Part shown: one piece after another, positions 18,626 to 26,530 of the stretch
Numbering within the stretch: the first letter of the stretch is position 1
Layout: every line of letters begins with the position of its first letter
Translations under genes and position numbers: made by a program
Notes under the pieces: model-generated
Seen by the model: the letters and a program-made list of their open reading frames with translations, nothing else
The model's database searches: none
What the model was told of the DNA's origin: nothing
Source: Desulfatibacillum sp.
Lineage (GTDB): Bacteria; Desulfobacterota; Desulfobacteria; Desulfobacterales; SpSt-501
Direction of reading: 5' to 3'
Length of the DNA: 64,000 nt
NCBI GenBank assembly: GCA_020725555.1
Contig: DYEU01000018.1
Coordinates: 1-64,000 of the forward strand

Positions 18626-19522
18626 TCACCTCCCGTATTTCCGCCCCAGCCGCTCGAGCTCGGCGAGGTAGCTTGCGGCGTGGGCGAGGCCGCGGTGGCT
18701 GCGGAGCTCCGCCGCGGTCGCGGCGATCAGGGGGCGGACGTCGATCCCGTGGCGGTTCATCTGCCGGTCGTTGGCGCGGTCGAAGACGAGGATGCAGTAG
18801 TACTGGAGGAGAATCCTCAGGCGCGGCTCGCGGCGCAGAAGGTAGCTGCGCCCGCCGAAGGTCTCCGTCAGGTAGCTGGCGTACTCGTAGAGGACCGCGA
18901 AATCGGGCCGGCCTCGCAACCGGTCCGACCCGTGCACGGCCCAGGCGAAGAACACCTGGAGGGCGGACTCGAGGACGTCGGCCTCGCGGCGCAGGATCTC
19001 CGAGGCGAGCTGGATGCGCTTCTTGCCCAGCACGCGGTAGAGGTAGGCCGTGTTCCGCAGCAGGTCGTAGAGGGAGTCGGTCTCGCGGGTGACCCGGGGA
19101 GGCTGGGCCGCGAGCGCCTCGAGCGCCCGCAGGTACTCGCCGTAGGTGCCTCCCTCGAGGCGGTAGGCCTGCACGTAATCGCGGCCGTCGAGATAGCGGA
19201 AGAAGGCCAGCACGCGCGCCTCGATCTCCTCCTCGCTCAGGCGGCGCCCGGCCGCGGCCGCGGGCCCCTCGCCGAAGACCTCCTCCATCCGCGACGGCGC
19301 GGGCGGCTCCTCGCGCGCCGCCCGCAGCTCCTGCTCGAGCTCCCCCAGGCGCCGCGTGAGGACCTCGGTCTGCTCATGCCACCGCCGGCTCTCCTGCTGC
19401 CGCGCCTCCTGCAGGCGGCGCTCCAGCCAGGGGCCGAGCAGGAGCCACAGAAACACCCCGAGCGCCGCGGCGACCAGCACCGCGAGCAGGGGCACAACCG
19501 AGCGCTCGCGCTTTTCGTTCAT
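18626..19522 (-). CDS. Membrane-anchored coiled-coil protein, unknown function
   Basis: A 298-residue protein with one N-terminal membrane helix (about residues 10-31), then a coiled coil (about 32-75) rich in Gln, Glu and Arg, and a mostly helical soluble domain. It has no catalytic motif. The arrangement suggests an inner-membrane protein with its bulk in the periplasm. GGAGGAGGGCC precedes the ATG, which overlaps the stop of the cation exporter gene by four bases (ATGA), so the two are translationally coupled. A role related to that transporter is possible only by context. Confidence 0.8.
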   Translation of the reverse strand: MNEKRERSVVPLLAVLVAAALGVFLWLLLGPWLERRLQEARQQESRRWHEQTEVLTRRLGELEQELRAAREEPPAPSRMEEVFGEGPAAAAGRRLSEEEIEARVLAFFRYLDGRDYVQAYRLEGGTYGEYLRALEALAAQPPRVTRETDSLYDLLRNTAYLYRVLGKKRIQLASEILRREADVLESALQVFFAWAVHGSDRLRGRPDFAVLYEYASYLTETFGGRSYLLRREPRLRILLQYYCILVFDRANDRQMNRHGIDVRPLIAATAAELRSHRGLAHAASYLAELERLGRKYGR

Positions 19523-20484
19523 GGCCCTCCTCCTTCCGGGCGGCCGCAGGCGGCCGGTGCGACGCCGTCGGGCTGCGCCTCCTCGGGGGGTTCGAGGTGC
19601 ACGGTGACGTCGACCACGTCCTCGATGTCGCGCACCAGGCGGTCCTCCACCTCCTGGGCGATGGCGTGGCCCTCGCGGATCGAGAGGCTCCCCTCCACGA
19701 CGAGGTGCAGGTCGACCTGGAGGGCGGAGCCGATCGAGCGCGTGCGCACCCCGTGGACCTGCAGCACGCCGGGATGGGCGGCGGCGGCGAGGTCGCAGAT
19801 TTTCTTCCGGACCTCGGGCGGCGCACCGGCATCGATCAGCTCCTTCAGCCGCGGCCAGGTGATGCGGAAGGCCGCGTGCAGGATGAAGACCGAGACCACG
19901 ACCGCCCCGAGGTGGTCGAGCAGGGTCCAGGCGGGAAAGAGAATCGCCCCGGTCACGGCGAGCAGCACGGGAATCGAGCTCAGGGCATCGGAGCGGTAGT
20001 GCCAGGCGGCGGCGACCAGGGCCAGGCTGCGGATCCCCCGGCCGATGCCGAGCGTCCAGCGGCAGAGGGCCTCCTTGCCCACGATCGAGGCGAGGGCGGC
20101 GGCGGCCGCGATCCATCCCGGAGGCTCGCCGTGCGGCTCCTGCAGCGTGGCGATGGCCCGCCAGCCGATGCCGACCGCGGCGAGGACGAGCGAAAGGCCG
20201 ATCCCGACGGCGAAGAGGGTTTCGATGCGTCCGTGGCCGTGGGGGTGGCAGTCGTCGGCGGGGCGGCTCCAGAGGCGCGCCCCGGCGTAAACGAGAGCCG
20301 CCGTGAAGACATCGAGCAGGGCCTCGATGCCGTCGGCGACCACGGCCTGGCTCTCCCCGGCGACGCCCGCGCCGAGTTTGAACACGGCGAGGGCCAAATT
20401 GACCGCGATCCCGATGCGGGTTGCGCGGCCGATGGCCCCGCCGGCGGAACGCGGCGCGGGGTTGAGCGGCGGGTTGGCGTTCAT
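19519..20484 (-). CDS. Cation diffusion facilitator family transporter
   Basis: Inner-membrane divalent metal/proton antiporter that exports zinc, iron or manganese. The 321-residue protein has six membrane helices. The metal-site aspartates lie in DGIEALLDVF (helix 2), and HYRSDALSS gives the partner site in helix 5. A HPHGHGRIE loop and a C-terminal cytoplasmic ferredoxin-like domain ending in VTVHLEP are present. The D-x3-D and H-x3-D pattern favours zinc or a broad range. It is the first gene of a minus-strand run with the coiled-coil and Amn-like genes and is divergent from folA. Confidence 0.92.
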   Translation of the reverse strand: MNANPPLNPAPRSAGGAIGRATRIGIAVNLALAVFKLGAGVAGESQAVVADGIEALLDVFTAALVYAGARLWSRPADDCHPHGHGRIETLFAVGIGLSLVLAAVGIGWRAIATLQEPHGEPPGWIAAAAALASIVGKEALCRWTLGIGRGIRSLALVAAAWHYRSDALSSIPVLLAVTGAILFPAWTLLDHLGAVVVSVFILHAAFRITWPRLKELIDAGAPPEVRKKICDLAAAAHPGVLQVHGVRTRSIGSALQVDLHLVVEGSLSIREGHAIAQEVEDRLVRDIEDVVDVTVHLEPPEEAQPDGVAPAACGRPEGGGP

Positions 20485-20646
20485 CGGCGGCCCTCGGCTG
20501 CCGCGACGGGCCTGCGGAAGCGGTGCTTCCGGGGCCGGGCGGCGGCGGGAGAAAACGGCTCTGGCCCCCCGCCGGTCGTCTTGCGCGGCGGGCGGGATCA
20601 TACCCCGCGGTCTCCCGCTCTTCAACGCTTTTCCCGGCGCGCCGCC

Positions 20647-20675
20647 TTGACAGGGCCGGCACAGTGGGTTAGCAC
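20647..20675 (+). promoter_or_regulatory. Predicted sigma-70 promoter of folA
   Basis: Perfect TTGACA (20647-20652), 17-bp spacer, TAGCAC (20670-20675). The ATG is at 20735, giving a leader near 55 bases. Confidence 0.45.
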
Positions 20676-20734
20676 CGGGTCCAATTTGGCCGCGGCGCGG
20701 GGCGCCGCCTTTTCTCCCTTGCCACCGGGGGGCC

Positions 20735-21268
20735 ATGCGGATCGCGCTCATCGCGGCCGTCGCCGAGGGCGGCGTCATCGGGCACCGGGGGACCATCCCC
20801 TGGAAGATCCCTGGGGAACAGGGGCTTTTCCGGCGCCTCACCTACGGCCACACCCTCGTCATGGGCCGGAAGACCCACGAGGACATCGGCCGCCCCCTGC
20901 CCGGACGGGTCAACATCGTGGTCAGCCGCAACCCGGACTACCGGCCCGCCGGCTGCCTGCGCGCGGCGAGCCTGGAGGAGGCGCTCAGCCTCGGGCCGCC
21001 GGGGGAGTCGGAGGTCTTCGTCATCGGCGGGGCAGGGCTCTTCCGCGAGGCGCTGCCGCGCGCCGCGCGGATCTACCTCACGGAGGTGCCGCTCCAGGTG
21101 CCGGGGGACGCCTTCTTTCCCGAGATCCCGGAGGGTTTTGCGCTCACCGAGATCCGCTCCTTCTCCGGCCCCTCTCCGTACACGCTCAAGATCTACGACC
21201 GCATCGGCCCGGCGGGGGCGCATCCGGCAGCCGCAAGCCCCGCCGGCGGAGGAACGAAAGGCGCGTGA
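20735..21268 (+). CDS. folA: Dihydrofolate reductase
   Basis: Reduces dihydrofolate to tetrahydrofolate with NADPH in the cytoplasm. The 177-residue protein shows the family landmarks: the N-terminal strand RIALIAAVAEGGVIG, the Met20-loop region IPWKIPGEQGLFRR, MGRKTHEDIGRPLPGR and VIGGAGLF for NADPH binding. The usual aspartate or glutamate that binds the pteridine is represented by Glu28 in the GEQ segment. The last 20 residues are a Gly/Ala tail beyond the normal end. The stop is followed four bases later by the next gene. Confidence 0.95.
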   Translation: MRIALIAAVAEGGVIGHRGTIPWKIPGEQGLFRRLTYGHTLVMGRKTHEDIGRPLPGRVNIVVSRNPDYRPAGCLRAASLEEALSLGPPGESEVFVIGGAGLFREALPRAARIYLTEVPLQVPGDAFFPEIPEGFALTEIRSFSGPSPYTLKIYDRIGPAGAHPAAASPAGGGTKGA

Positions 21269-21272
21269 GGCG

Positions 21273-21671
21273 ATGATCTACATCGGGAAATTTCTCTACA
21301 CCGTCCGCCAGGAGAAGAAAAAGGAAGCGGATCGCCGCCACGGCGAATTCCAGCTCCTGGTCGAGGCCCCAAGCCGCGAGGCCGCACTCGAGAAATTCGG
21401 CGCCTCCATCCGCGAGGCCCGGGAGCAGACCGATTTCTTCGAGGGCGAATGCCGCGTCTACCTCGTCCACCTGCTCGAGATGCGGGATCTGCCGCGGCAG
21501 CGGGCGCGGATGTTCGACTTTCAGTCGATCGCGGGCGACCCCGCCATGCCTCTCATCCACTGCCATGCCCCGTCGGAGGAAAGCGACGGCTGCCGCATCC
21601 TGGACTGGAACCGCAACCGCCCGGACATCGACGGCCGCACGACCGCGCCGTTTCTGGCCTTCGAGGCCTAG
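21273..21671 (+). CDS. Conserved hypothetical protein downstream of folA
   Basis: A 132-residue soluble protein beginning MIYIGKFLYT. It has an alpha/beta-looking N-terminal half with an amphipathic helix (ADRRHGEFQLLVEA and AALEKFGASI) and a C-terminal half with HCHAPSEESDG. I do not recognise the family. The ATG overlaps no other gene; GTGAGG next to the folA stop serves as ribosome-binding site, so it is co-transcribed with folA. No function is proposed. Confidence 0.8.
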   Translation: MIYIGKFLYTVRQEKKKEADRRHGEFQLLVEAPSREAALEKFGASIREAREQTDFFEGECRVYLVHLLEMRDLPRQRARMFDFQSIAGDPAMPLIHCHAPSEESDGCRILDWNRNRPDIDGRTTAPFLAFEA

Positions 21672-21691
21672 ACGAAAGCGTGTTGCCATTT

Positions 21692-21717
21692 TCTTAACAT
21701 CTTAACGAATTCTTAAC
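21692..21717 (+). repeat. Three TCTTAAC direct repeats in an AT-rich patch
   Basis: TCTTAAC starts at 21692, 21700 and 21711. The second and third copies are 11 bases apart, one helical turn. The spacing of TTAACG-N5-TTAACA resembles PhoP-type boxes of Firmicutes, and the site lies 160-180 bases upstream of the predicted sigma-54 start for the octaheme cytochrome, a usual position for an enhancer site. Confidence 0.55.
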
Positions 21718-21848
21718 AAAAATTGAACGCCCCCAAAGTTGCGGCGCGGCCGCGGCCTTCCCCCCAAGCGGCGCGAAGCGCAGCGAATTCGTCGGGATGT
21801 CGGGAGGATCCGATTCCCACCCGCGGAAAGGCCGTTTGCGTGTGGATT

Positions 21849-21864
21849 CGGCATCGGTTTTGCT
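21849..21864 (+). promoter_or_regulatory. Predicted sigma-54 promoter of the octaheme cytochrome operon
   Basis: CGGCATCGGTTTTGCT matches TGGCAC-N5-TTGCW with only the first base and the last C of the -24 box altered; GG and GC are 12 bases apart. Transcription would start near 21875, leaving an 82-base leader. Confidence 0.55.
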
Positions 21865-21956
21865 TTCGAATCCGCCCGAGGGCCGGCTTCTCCTTTCCTG
21901 CCCGGCGGCCCTCCCCTGACCGGATGCCGACTCGTGGCTCTCGTTGGAGGATAACG

Positions 21957-23609
21957 ATGCCTGTCCCCGCAAGGATGCTCTGGTTGCCGGCGGCCGCCCT
22001 TTTCGGGCTTGCCGGAATCGTCGCCGCTTCCGCCTCCGATCCCGGCCCCGGCGCCGCACCGACGGCCCCCGGCCGCGACATGGCCCAGCAGGCGACGCGC
22101 GGCCCGCAGCGCTGGATCACCTCCGATCACTCCAAGCACGAAATCCTCAAGCAACCGTTCGCCTCGGGCCCCGAGGTGACGCGCGCCTGCCTGAGCTGCC
22201 ACACCGAGGCCGCCTCCCAGATCCACCGCACCATCCACTGGACCTGGGTCGACCCCGCCTCGCCCCCGGAGAAGCCGATGGGCAAGGGCGCCCTCACGGT
22301 GAACAACTACTGCGTGAGCATCCACAGCAACGAGCCGCGCTGCACCTCCTGCCACATCGGCTACGGCTGGAAGGACAAGACCTTCGACTTCAGCGACCCC
22401 GCCAAGGTGGATTGCCTCGTCTGCCACGAGCGCACCGGCACCTACAAGAAATTCCCCGCCGGCGCGGGCAACCCCGCGGCCAAGCCGACCGTCTTCCCGG
22501 GGGACGGGAAGACCTACGAGCCCCCCGACTGGAACCGCGTCGCCCAGAGCGTCGGCCGGCCCACGCGCGACAACTGCGGGGCCTGCCATTTCTACGGCGG
22601 CGGGGGCGACGCGGTGAAGCACGGGGACCTCGACTCCTCGATGCACAAGCCCAACCGCAGCCTCGACGTCCACATGGGGGTCGACGGCAAGAACTTCGAC
22701 TGCACCCGCTGCCACACGACCCGGGCGCACCAGGTGGCCGGCCGCATCTATGCCACCCCGGCCGCCACCGAGCGCACCCCGCTCACGCGCGACGACCTGA
22801 CGCCGCGGATCACCTGCGAATCCTGCCACACCGCCACCCCGCACCGGCCCGGCGTCAAGGCGAACGACCACACCGACAAGGTCGCCTGCCAGAGCTGCCA
22901 CATCCCCGAGTTCGCCCGGGTGCTGCCCACGAAGATGCGCTGGGACTGGTCGACCGCGGGCCGCATGAAGGAGGGCAAGCCCTACAAGGAGAAAGGCCCC
23001 CTCGGGTTTCCGGTCTACGACACGCAGAAGGGGGACTTCATCTGGGAAAAGAACGTCCGGCCGGCCTACTTCTGGTACAACGGGACGATCGACGCCATCT
23101 CGCTCAAGGACCCGATCGACCCCACCCGGCGGGTGGCGATCAACTGGCCGGTCGGAAGCCCCGCGGACGTGAACTCGCGCATCGCCCCCTTCAAGGTGCA
23201 CGAGGGCAAACAGCCCTACGACACGGTCCACAAGACGCTGCTCGTGCCGCACCTTTTCGGCCCCCCCGGCTCGGAGGCCTACTGGCAGAAGTACGACTGG
23301 CGGGCGGCGCTCGAGAGCGGCATGAAGCAGGCGGGGCTCCCGTTCAGCGGGGAGTTCGATTTCGTCGAGACCACCTATGTCTTCCCGACGACGCACATGG
23401 TCGCGCCCAAGGAGCGGTCGGTCGCCTGCAACGAGTGCCACACCCGCGAAAACGGCCGCATGGCGGGCATCGCGGGGGTCTATCTCCCCGGGCGGGACGG
23501 CAACCGCGTGATCGAGGTCCTCGGCTGGGCCACGGTGCTCGGCTCGCTCGCCGGGGTGCTGGTCCACGGCATCGGCCGGGCGGTGAGCCGACGGCGCAAG
23601 GAGGGCTGA
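21957..23609 (+). CDS. Octaheme c-type cytochrome, tetrathionate reductase family
   Basis: Periplasmic multiheme reductase related to Shewanella octaheme tetrathionate reductase, which reduces tetrathionate, nitrite or hydroxylamine. The 550-residue protein has a signal peptide (about 1-27), exactly eight CxxCH haem sites (CLSCH, CTSCH, CLVCH, CGACH, CTRCH, CESCH, CQSCH, CNECH) and a C-terminal membrane anchor at about 520-540. It also has the family-typical NNYC...SNEPRCTSCH block. TTGGAGG supports the ATG. The cytochrome b gene follows after three bases, so electrons are probably drawn from the quinol pool. The natural substrate is not decided by sequence. Confidence 0.93.
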   Translation: MPVPARMLWLPAAALFGLAGIVAASASDPGPGAAPTAPGRDMAQQATRGPQRWITSDHSKHEILKQPFASGPEVTRACLSCHTEAASQIHRTIHWTWVDPASPPEKPMGKGALTVNNYCVSIHSNEPRCTSCHIGYGWKDKTFDFSDPAKVDCLVCHERTGTYKKFPAGAGNPAAKPTVFPGDGKTYEPPDWNRVAQSVGRPTRDNCGACHFYGGGGDAVKHGDLDSSMHKPNRSLDVHMGVDGKNFDCTRCHTTRAHQVAGRIYATPAATERTPLTRDDLTPRITCESCHTATPHRPGVKANDHTDKVACQSCHIPEFARVLPTKMRWDWSTAGRMKEGKPYKEKGPLGFPVYDTQKGDFIWEKNVRPAYFWYNGTIDAISLKDPIDPTRRVAINWPVGSPADVNSRIAPFKVHEGKQPYDTVHKTLLVPHLFGPPGSEAYWQKYDWRAALESGMKQAGLPFSGEFDFVETTYVFPTTHMVAPKERSVACNECHTRENGRMAGIAGVYLPGRDGNRVIEVLGWATVLGSLAGVLVHGIGRAVSRRRKEG

Positions 23610-23612
23610 GCG

Positions 23613-24287
23613 ATGAACGCCGAAACCGCGAACGCCTGTCGCATGGTGAATGTCTACCTCTACACCCGCTACGAGCGCTTCTGGCACTGGCTGCAGAGCG
23701 GTCTGGTCGTTATTCTCCTGGTCACGGGCTTCGAGACCCACGGCCGCCTCGAGCTGCTCGGCTTCAAGCGCGCCTATGAAATCCACAACTATACGGGGCT
23801 CTTTTGGCTGATCGCCTTCGCCTTCTTCGTCTTCTGGGTCTTCACCACGGGCGAATGGCGCCAGTACGTGCCCACCACGCGCAAGCTCGTCGCCGTGGTC
23901 CGCTATTACCTCTTCGGCATCTTCCGCGGCGAGCCGCACCCCGTGCCCAAGCGCAAGGAAGCCAAGCACAACCCCCTGCAGCGCCTGGTCTACCTCGGGC
24001 TCGCGGCCGTTCTGCTGCCGATCCAGATGGCGAGCGGCTTTCTCTACTGGAGCTACAACTCCTGGCCCGCCTGGGGGCTCGGCTGGCTGTCGCTGCCCGT
24101 GGTCGCCGCGGTGCACCTGGCCGGGGCCTTCGCCATTCTCTCCTTCCTCGTCGTGCACCTCTACATGATCACGACCGGCCACAGCCTCACGGCCCACACC
24201 CGGGCGATGATCTGCGGTTGGGAAGAGATCGAGGAGCGCGAAGCCGTCGAGGACTGGGAGGTCAAGACGCGGCGCACGCCGGCCTGA
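23613..24287 (+). CDS. Cytochrome b561-type membrane subunit for the octaheme cytochrome
   Basis: Inner-membrane di-haem cytochrome b of the thiosulfate-reductase/formate-dehydrogenase gamma type. The 224-residue protein has four membrane helices with haem-ligand histidines in RFWHWLQSG (helix 1), YEIHNYTGLFW (helix 2), VVAAVHLAGAF and FLVVHLYMITTGHS (helix 4). A cytoplasmic C-terminal tail follows. It starts three bases after the octaheme gene and is expected to pass electrons from menaquinol to it across the membrane. Confidence 0.93.
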   Translation: MNAETANACRMVNVYLYTRYERFWHWLQSGLVVILLVTGFETHGRLELLGFKRAYEIHNYTGLFWLIAFAFFVFWVFTTGEWRQYVPTTRKLVAVVRYYLFGIFRGEPHPVPKRKEAKHNPLQRLVYLGLAAVLLPIQMASGFLYWSYNSWPAWGLGWLSLPVVAAVHLAGAFAILSFLVVHLYMITTGHSLTAHTRAMICGWEEIEEREAVEDWEVKTRRTPA

Positions 24288-24314
24288 GCCGGTCTTCCCG
24301 TTTTTCGCTCCCCC

Positions 24315-26477
24315 TCACCGCGCCGGCAGGGGGCACTCCCGCCGGAGCCGGGCCACCGCCTCCTGCCGGCCCAAGACCACCAGCCGGTCCTCGGCCGCGA
24401 TCGGCTCCTCCGCGGCCGGGGCGACGATCCGGCGGCCCCCACGCCGGATCCCCACCACCGTCACCGCGTAACGCTGCCGGAAGCCGATCTCGGCGAGGTT
24501 GCGGCCGACCAGGTCGCTGTCGCAGGGGACGGCGATCTCCTCCACCACGAACCGTTCCTCCTCCAAGGCGACGGCCGCCTCCGGCCGGCCGAGCAGCTCC
24601 TCGGCCGCCTTGAGCCCGGCCGGCGGCCCCATGACGACCAGCCGGTCGCCGGGAAAGAGGCGAAACTCCGGGTCCGGGTCGTAGATCACGCGGCCGGCAC
24701 GGCTGACCGCCAGGATCGAGCTGCCCGTCGCGGAGCGCAGCGGCACCTCCCGCACCGGGCGGCCGGCGAAGATCGAGCCCGGCCGCAGGCGGATCTCGCG
24801 GAAGCCGATCGGCCAGTCGATCCCCTCCGGGAAGACCTCCATCGCATGGGTGAGGGCGTCGGCCGCCTGCTCGGCGGCGTCGACGAAGGGCCGGAAGACG
24901 ACGTGCGCCCCCGCCGCCTCGTAGCGCGCCGCCTCCTCGGGGCCGGTCGCCGTGAGGGCGATCTTGCCGCCGAAGCCGCGCCGGGTGAGAACAGAGGCGA
25001 GCGCGAGGTTGAGCTCCCGGTTGCGCACGGTGCTGACGACCCAGCGGGCCTGCCCCAGGGGGAGGCCCTCCAGGAGCTCCGGGTCGCCGAGATCGCCGTA
25101 GAGCACCGCGACCCCCTTTTCCCGCATGGCCGCGATCGCCTGGGGGTCGAAATCCACGACGAGCAGGCGGTTGCCGCGCGCGATCAGGTGCTCGGCCACG
25201 GCGCGCCCGTAGGTCCCGGCCCCGAAGAGGATCACGTCGACGCCGGGCGCCGCCGCCGCGCCGGGCTCCGCCGGGAGCTCGCGGTAGGGGCGTTGCCGCT
25301 CGAACACCCGCAACGGCCCTGAAAGCAGGCGGTAGAGCGCCTCGGAGTAGAGGATCATGTAGGTGGAGGCGAAAATCGTCACCACCCCCACGAGCGTGAT
25401 CAGCCCCATCGTTTCCGGGGACAGGTGCCCGAGCTGCAGCCCCGCCGCGGCGACGATGAGCGAAAACTCGCTGATCTGGGCGACGGTCAGCCCGGCGAGA
25501 AGGCCCGTCCGGCGCCGGTAGCCCATCCAGCCCATGATCGCCAGCACGATCAGGGGGTTCCCCACGAGAACGAAGGCCGAGAAGATCAGGGCCTCCCCGA
25601 TCTGCCGGCCGACCGTGCTCCAGTCCAGCCGGGCCCCGAGGTCGATGAAGAAAAAGAGGAGCAGAAAATCGCGCACCCCCGTCAGGCGCGCGCCGATCGC
25701 GTCCCGGTAGGGCGTGGAGGCGAGGGCCACGCCGGCGAGGAAGGCGCCGACCTCCTTGGCGAAGTGAAGCGCGTCGCTTGCGGCGCCGAGAAAGACCGCC
25801 CAGGCCACGGCGAAGACGCTCAGGAGCTCGGGCGAGGACGAAATCCGCCGCAGAAGCGGCGGCAGAAGCCAGCGCATCGCTACCGCCGTGAAGGCGAGCA
25901 GGCCCGCCCCGGCGGCGAGCACCCGGACGGCCGCCGCCGGGGGCGAAAGGTCGGCGGAGAGGGGGGAGCCGATCATCGTCAGCCCCACGAGGGCGAGGAT
26001 CGCGGCGATGTCCTGCACGATCAGGAACCCCACGGCGATCCGGCCGTGGAGCGCGTCGATCTCCTTCTTGTCGGAGAGGAGCTTGACGATGATGATCGTG
26101 CTCGAGAAGGTGAGGGCGACGGCGACGTAGGCCGCAGGCAGGGGTGCCATGCCGAGGCCGAGGGCGATCGCCCAGCCGATGACCGAGGTGAAGACGATCT
26201 GGCCGAGGCCGGTGGCGAGCGCGACCGGCCCCGTGGTGCGGATGAGGTCGAGGTCGAGCCGGAGCCCGACGATGAAGAGCAGCAGCGCGATGCCGATGTG
26301 GGCGAGCAGCTCGATCTGCGGGTGGCTCGCCACGATCCCGAACCCGGCCGGTCCGGCCGCGATCCCCGCCGCGAGAAACATGATGACGAGCGGCTGGCGC
26401 AGCAGGAGCCCCAGGGCCCCGAACGCGGCGGCCAGGGCGAGGAGCGCGGCGATCTCGGCGTAGGTGCTGGGGAACAT
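24315..26477 (-). CDS. Monovalent cation:proton antiporter with RCK domains (CPA2, KefB-like)
   Basis: Membrane K+ (or Na+)/H+ exchanger with built-in ligand control. The 720-residue protein has 12 to 13 membrane helices in the first 390 residues (motifs FLIVQDIAAILAL and KEVGAFLAGVAL). An RCK-N nucleotide-binding domain with GAGTYGRAVAEHL follows, then two TrkA-C (RCK-C) domains in tandem at the C-terminus. The double TrkA-C differs from E. coli KefB/C, which have none. The RCK site would bind NAD(H) or ATP/ADP. GGGGAGGATC precedes the ATG. It follows feoB by 53 bases in the same direction. Confidence 0.93.
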   Translation of the reverse strand: MFPSTYAEIAALLALAAAFGALGLLLRQPLVIMFLAAGIAAGPAGFGIVASHPQIELLAHIGIALLLFIVGLRLDLDLIRTTGPVALATGLGQIVFTSVIGWAIALGLGMAPLPAAYVAVALTFSSTIIIVKLLSDKKEIDALHGRIAVGFLIVQDIAAILALVGLTMIGSPLSADLSPPAAAVRVLAAGAGLLAFTAVAMRWLLPPLLRRISSSPELLSVFAVAWAVFLGAASDALHFAKEVGAFLAGVALASTPYRDAIGARLTGVRDFLLLFFFIDLGARLDWSTVGRQIGEALIFSAFVLVGNPLIVLAIMGWMGYRRRTGLLAGLTVAQISEFSLIVAAAGLQLGHLSPETMGLITLVGVVTIFASTYMILYSEALYRLLSGPLRVFERQRPYRELPAEPGAAAAPGVDVILFGAGTYGRAVAEHLIARGNRLLVVDFDPQAIAAMREKGVAVLYGDLGDPELLEGLPLGQARWVVSTVRNRELNLALASVLTRRGFGGKIALTATGPEEAARYEAAGAHVVFRPFVDAAEQAADALTHAMEVFPEGIDWPIGFREIRLRPGSIFAGRPVREVPLRSATGSSILAVSRAGRVIYDPDPEFRLFPGDRLVVMGPPAGLKAAEELLGRPEAAVALEEERFVVEEIAVPCDSDLVGRNLAEIGFRQRYAVTVVGIRRGGRRIVAPAAEEPIAAEDRLVVLGRQEAVARLRRECPLPAR

Positions 26478-26530
26478 AGTCGATCCTCCCCGGCCGCCCG
26501 CGGCCCGGACGGTGGGGCCGGCGGCCGGGC

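Noticed and set aside
22300-22350. A ninth haem site (CVSIH) in the octaheme cytochrome
   Set aside because: Spacing is C-x2-I-H, not CxxCH. The cysteine-poor motif is typical of this family near haem 2, so eight haems are counted.
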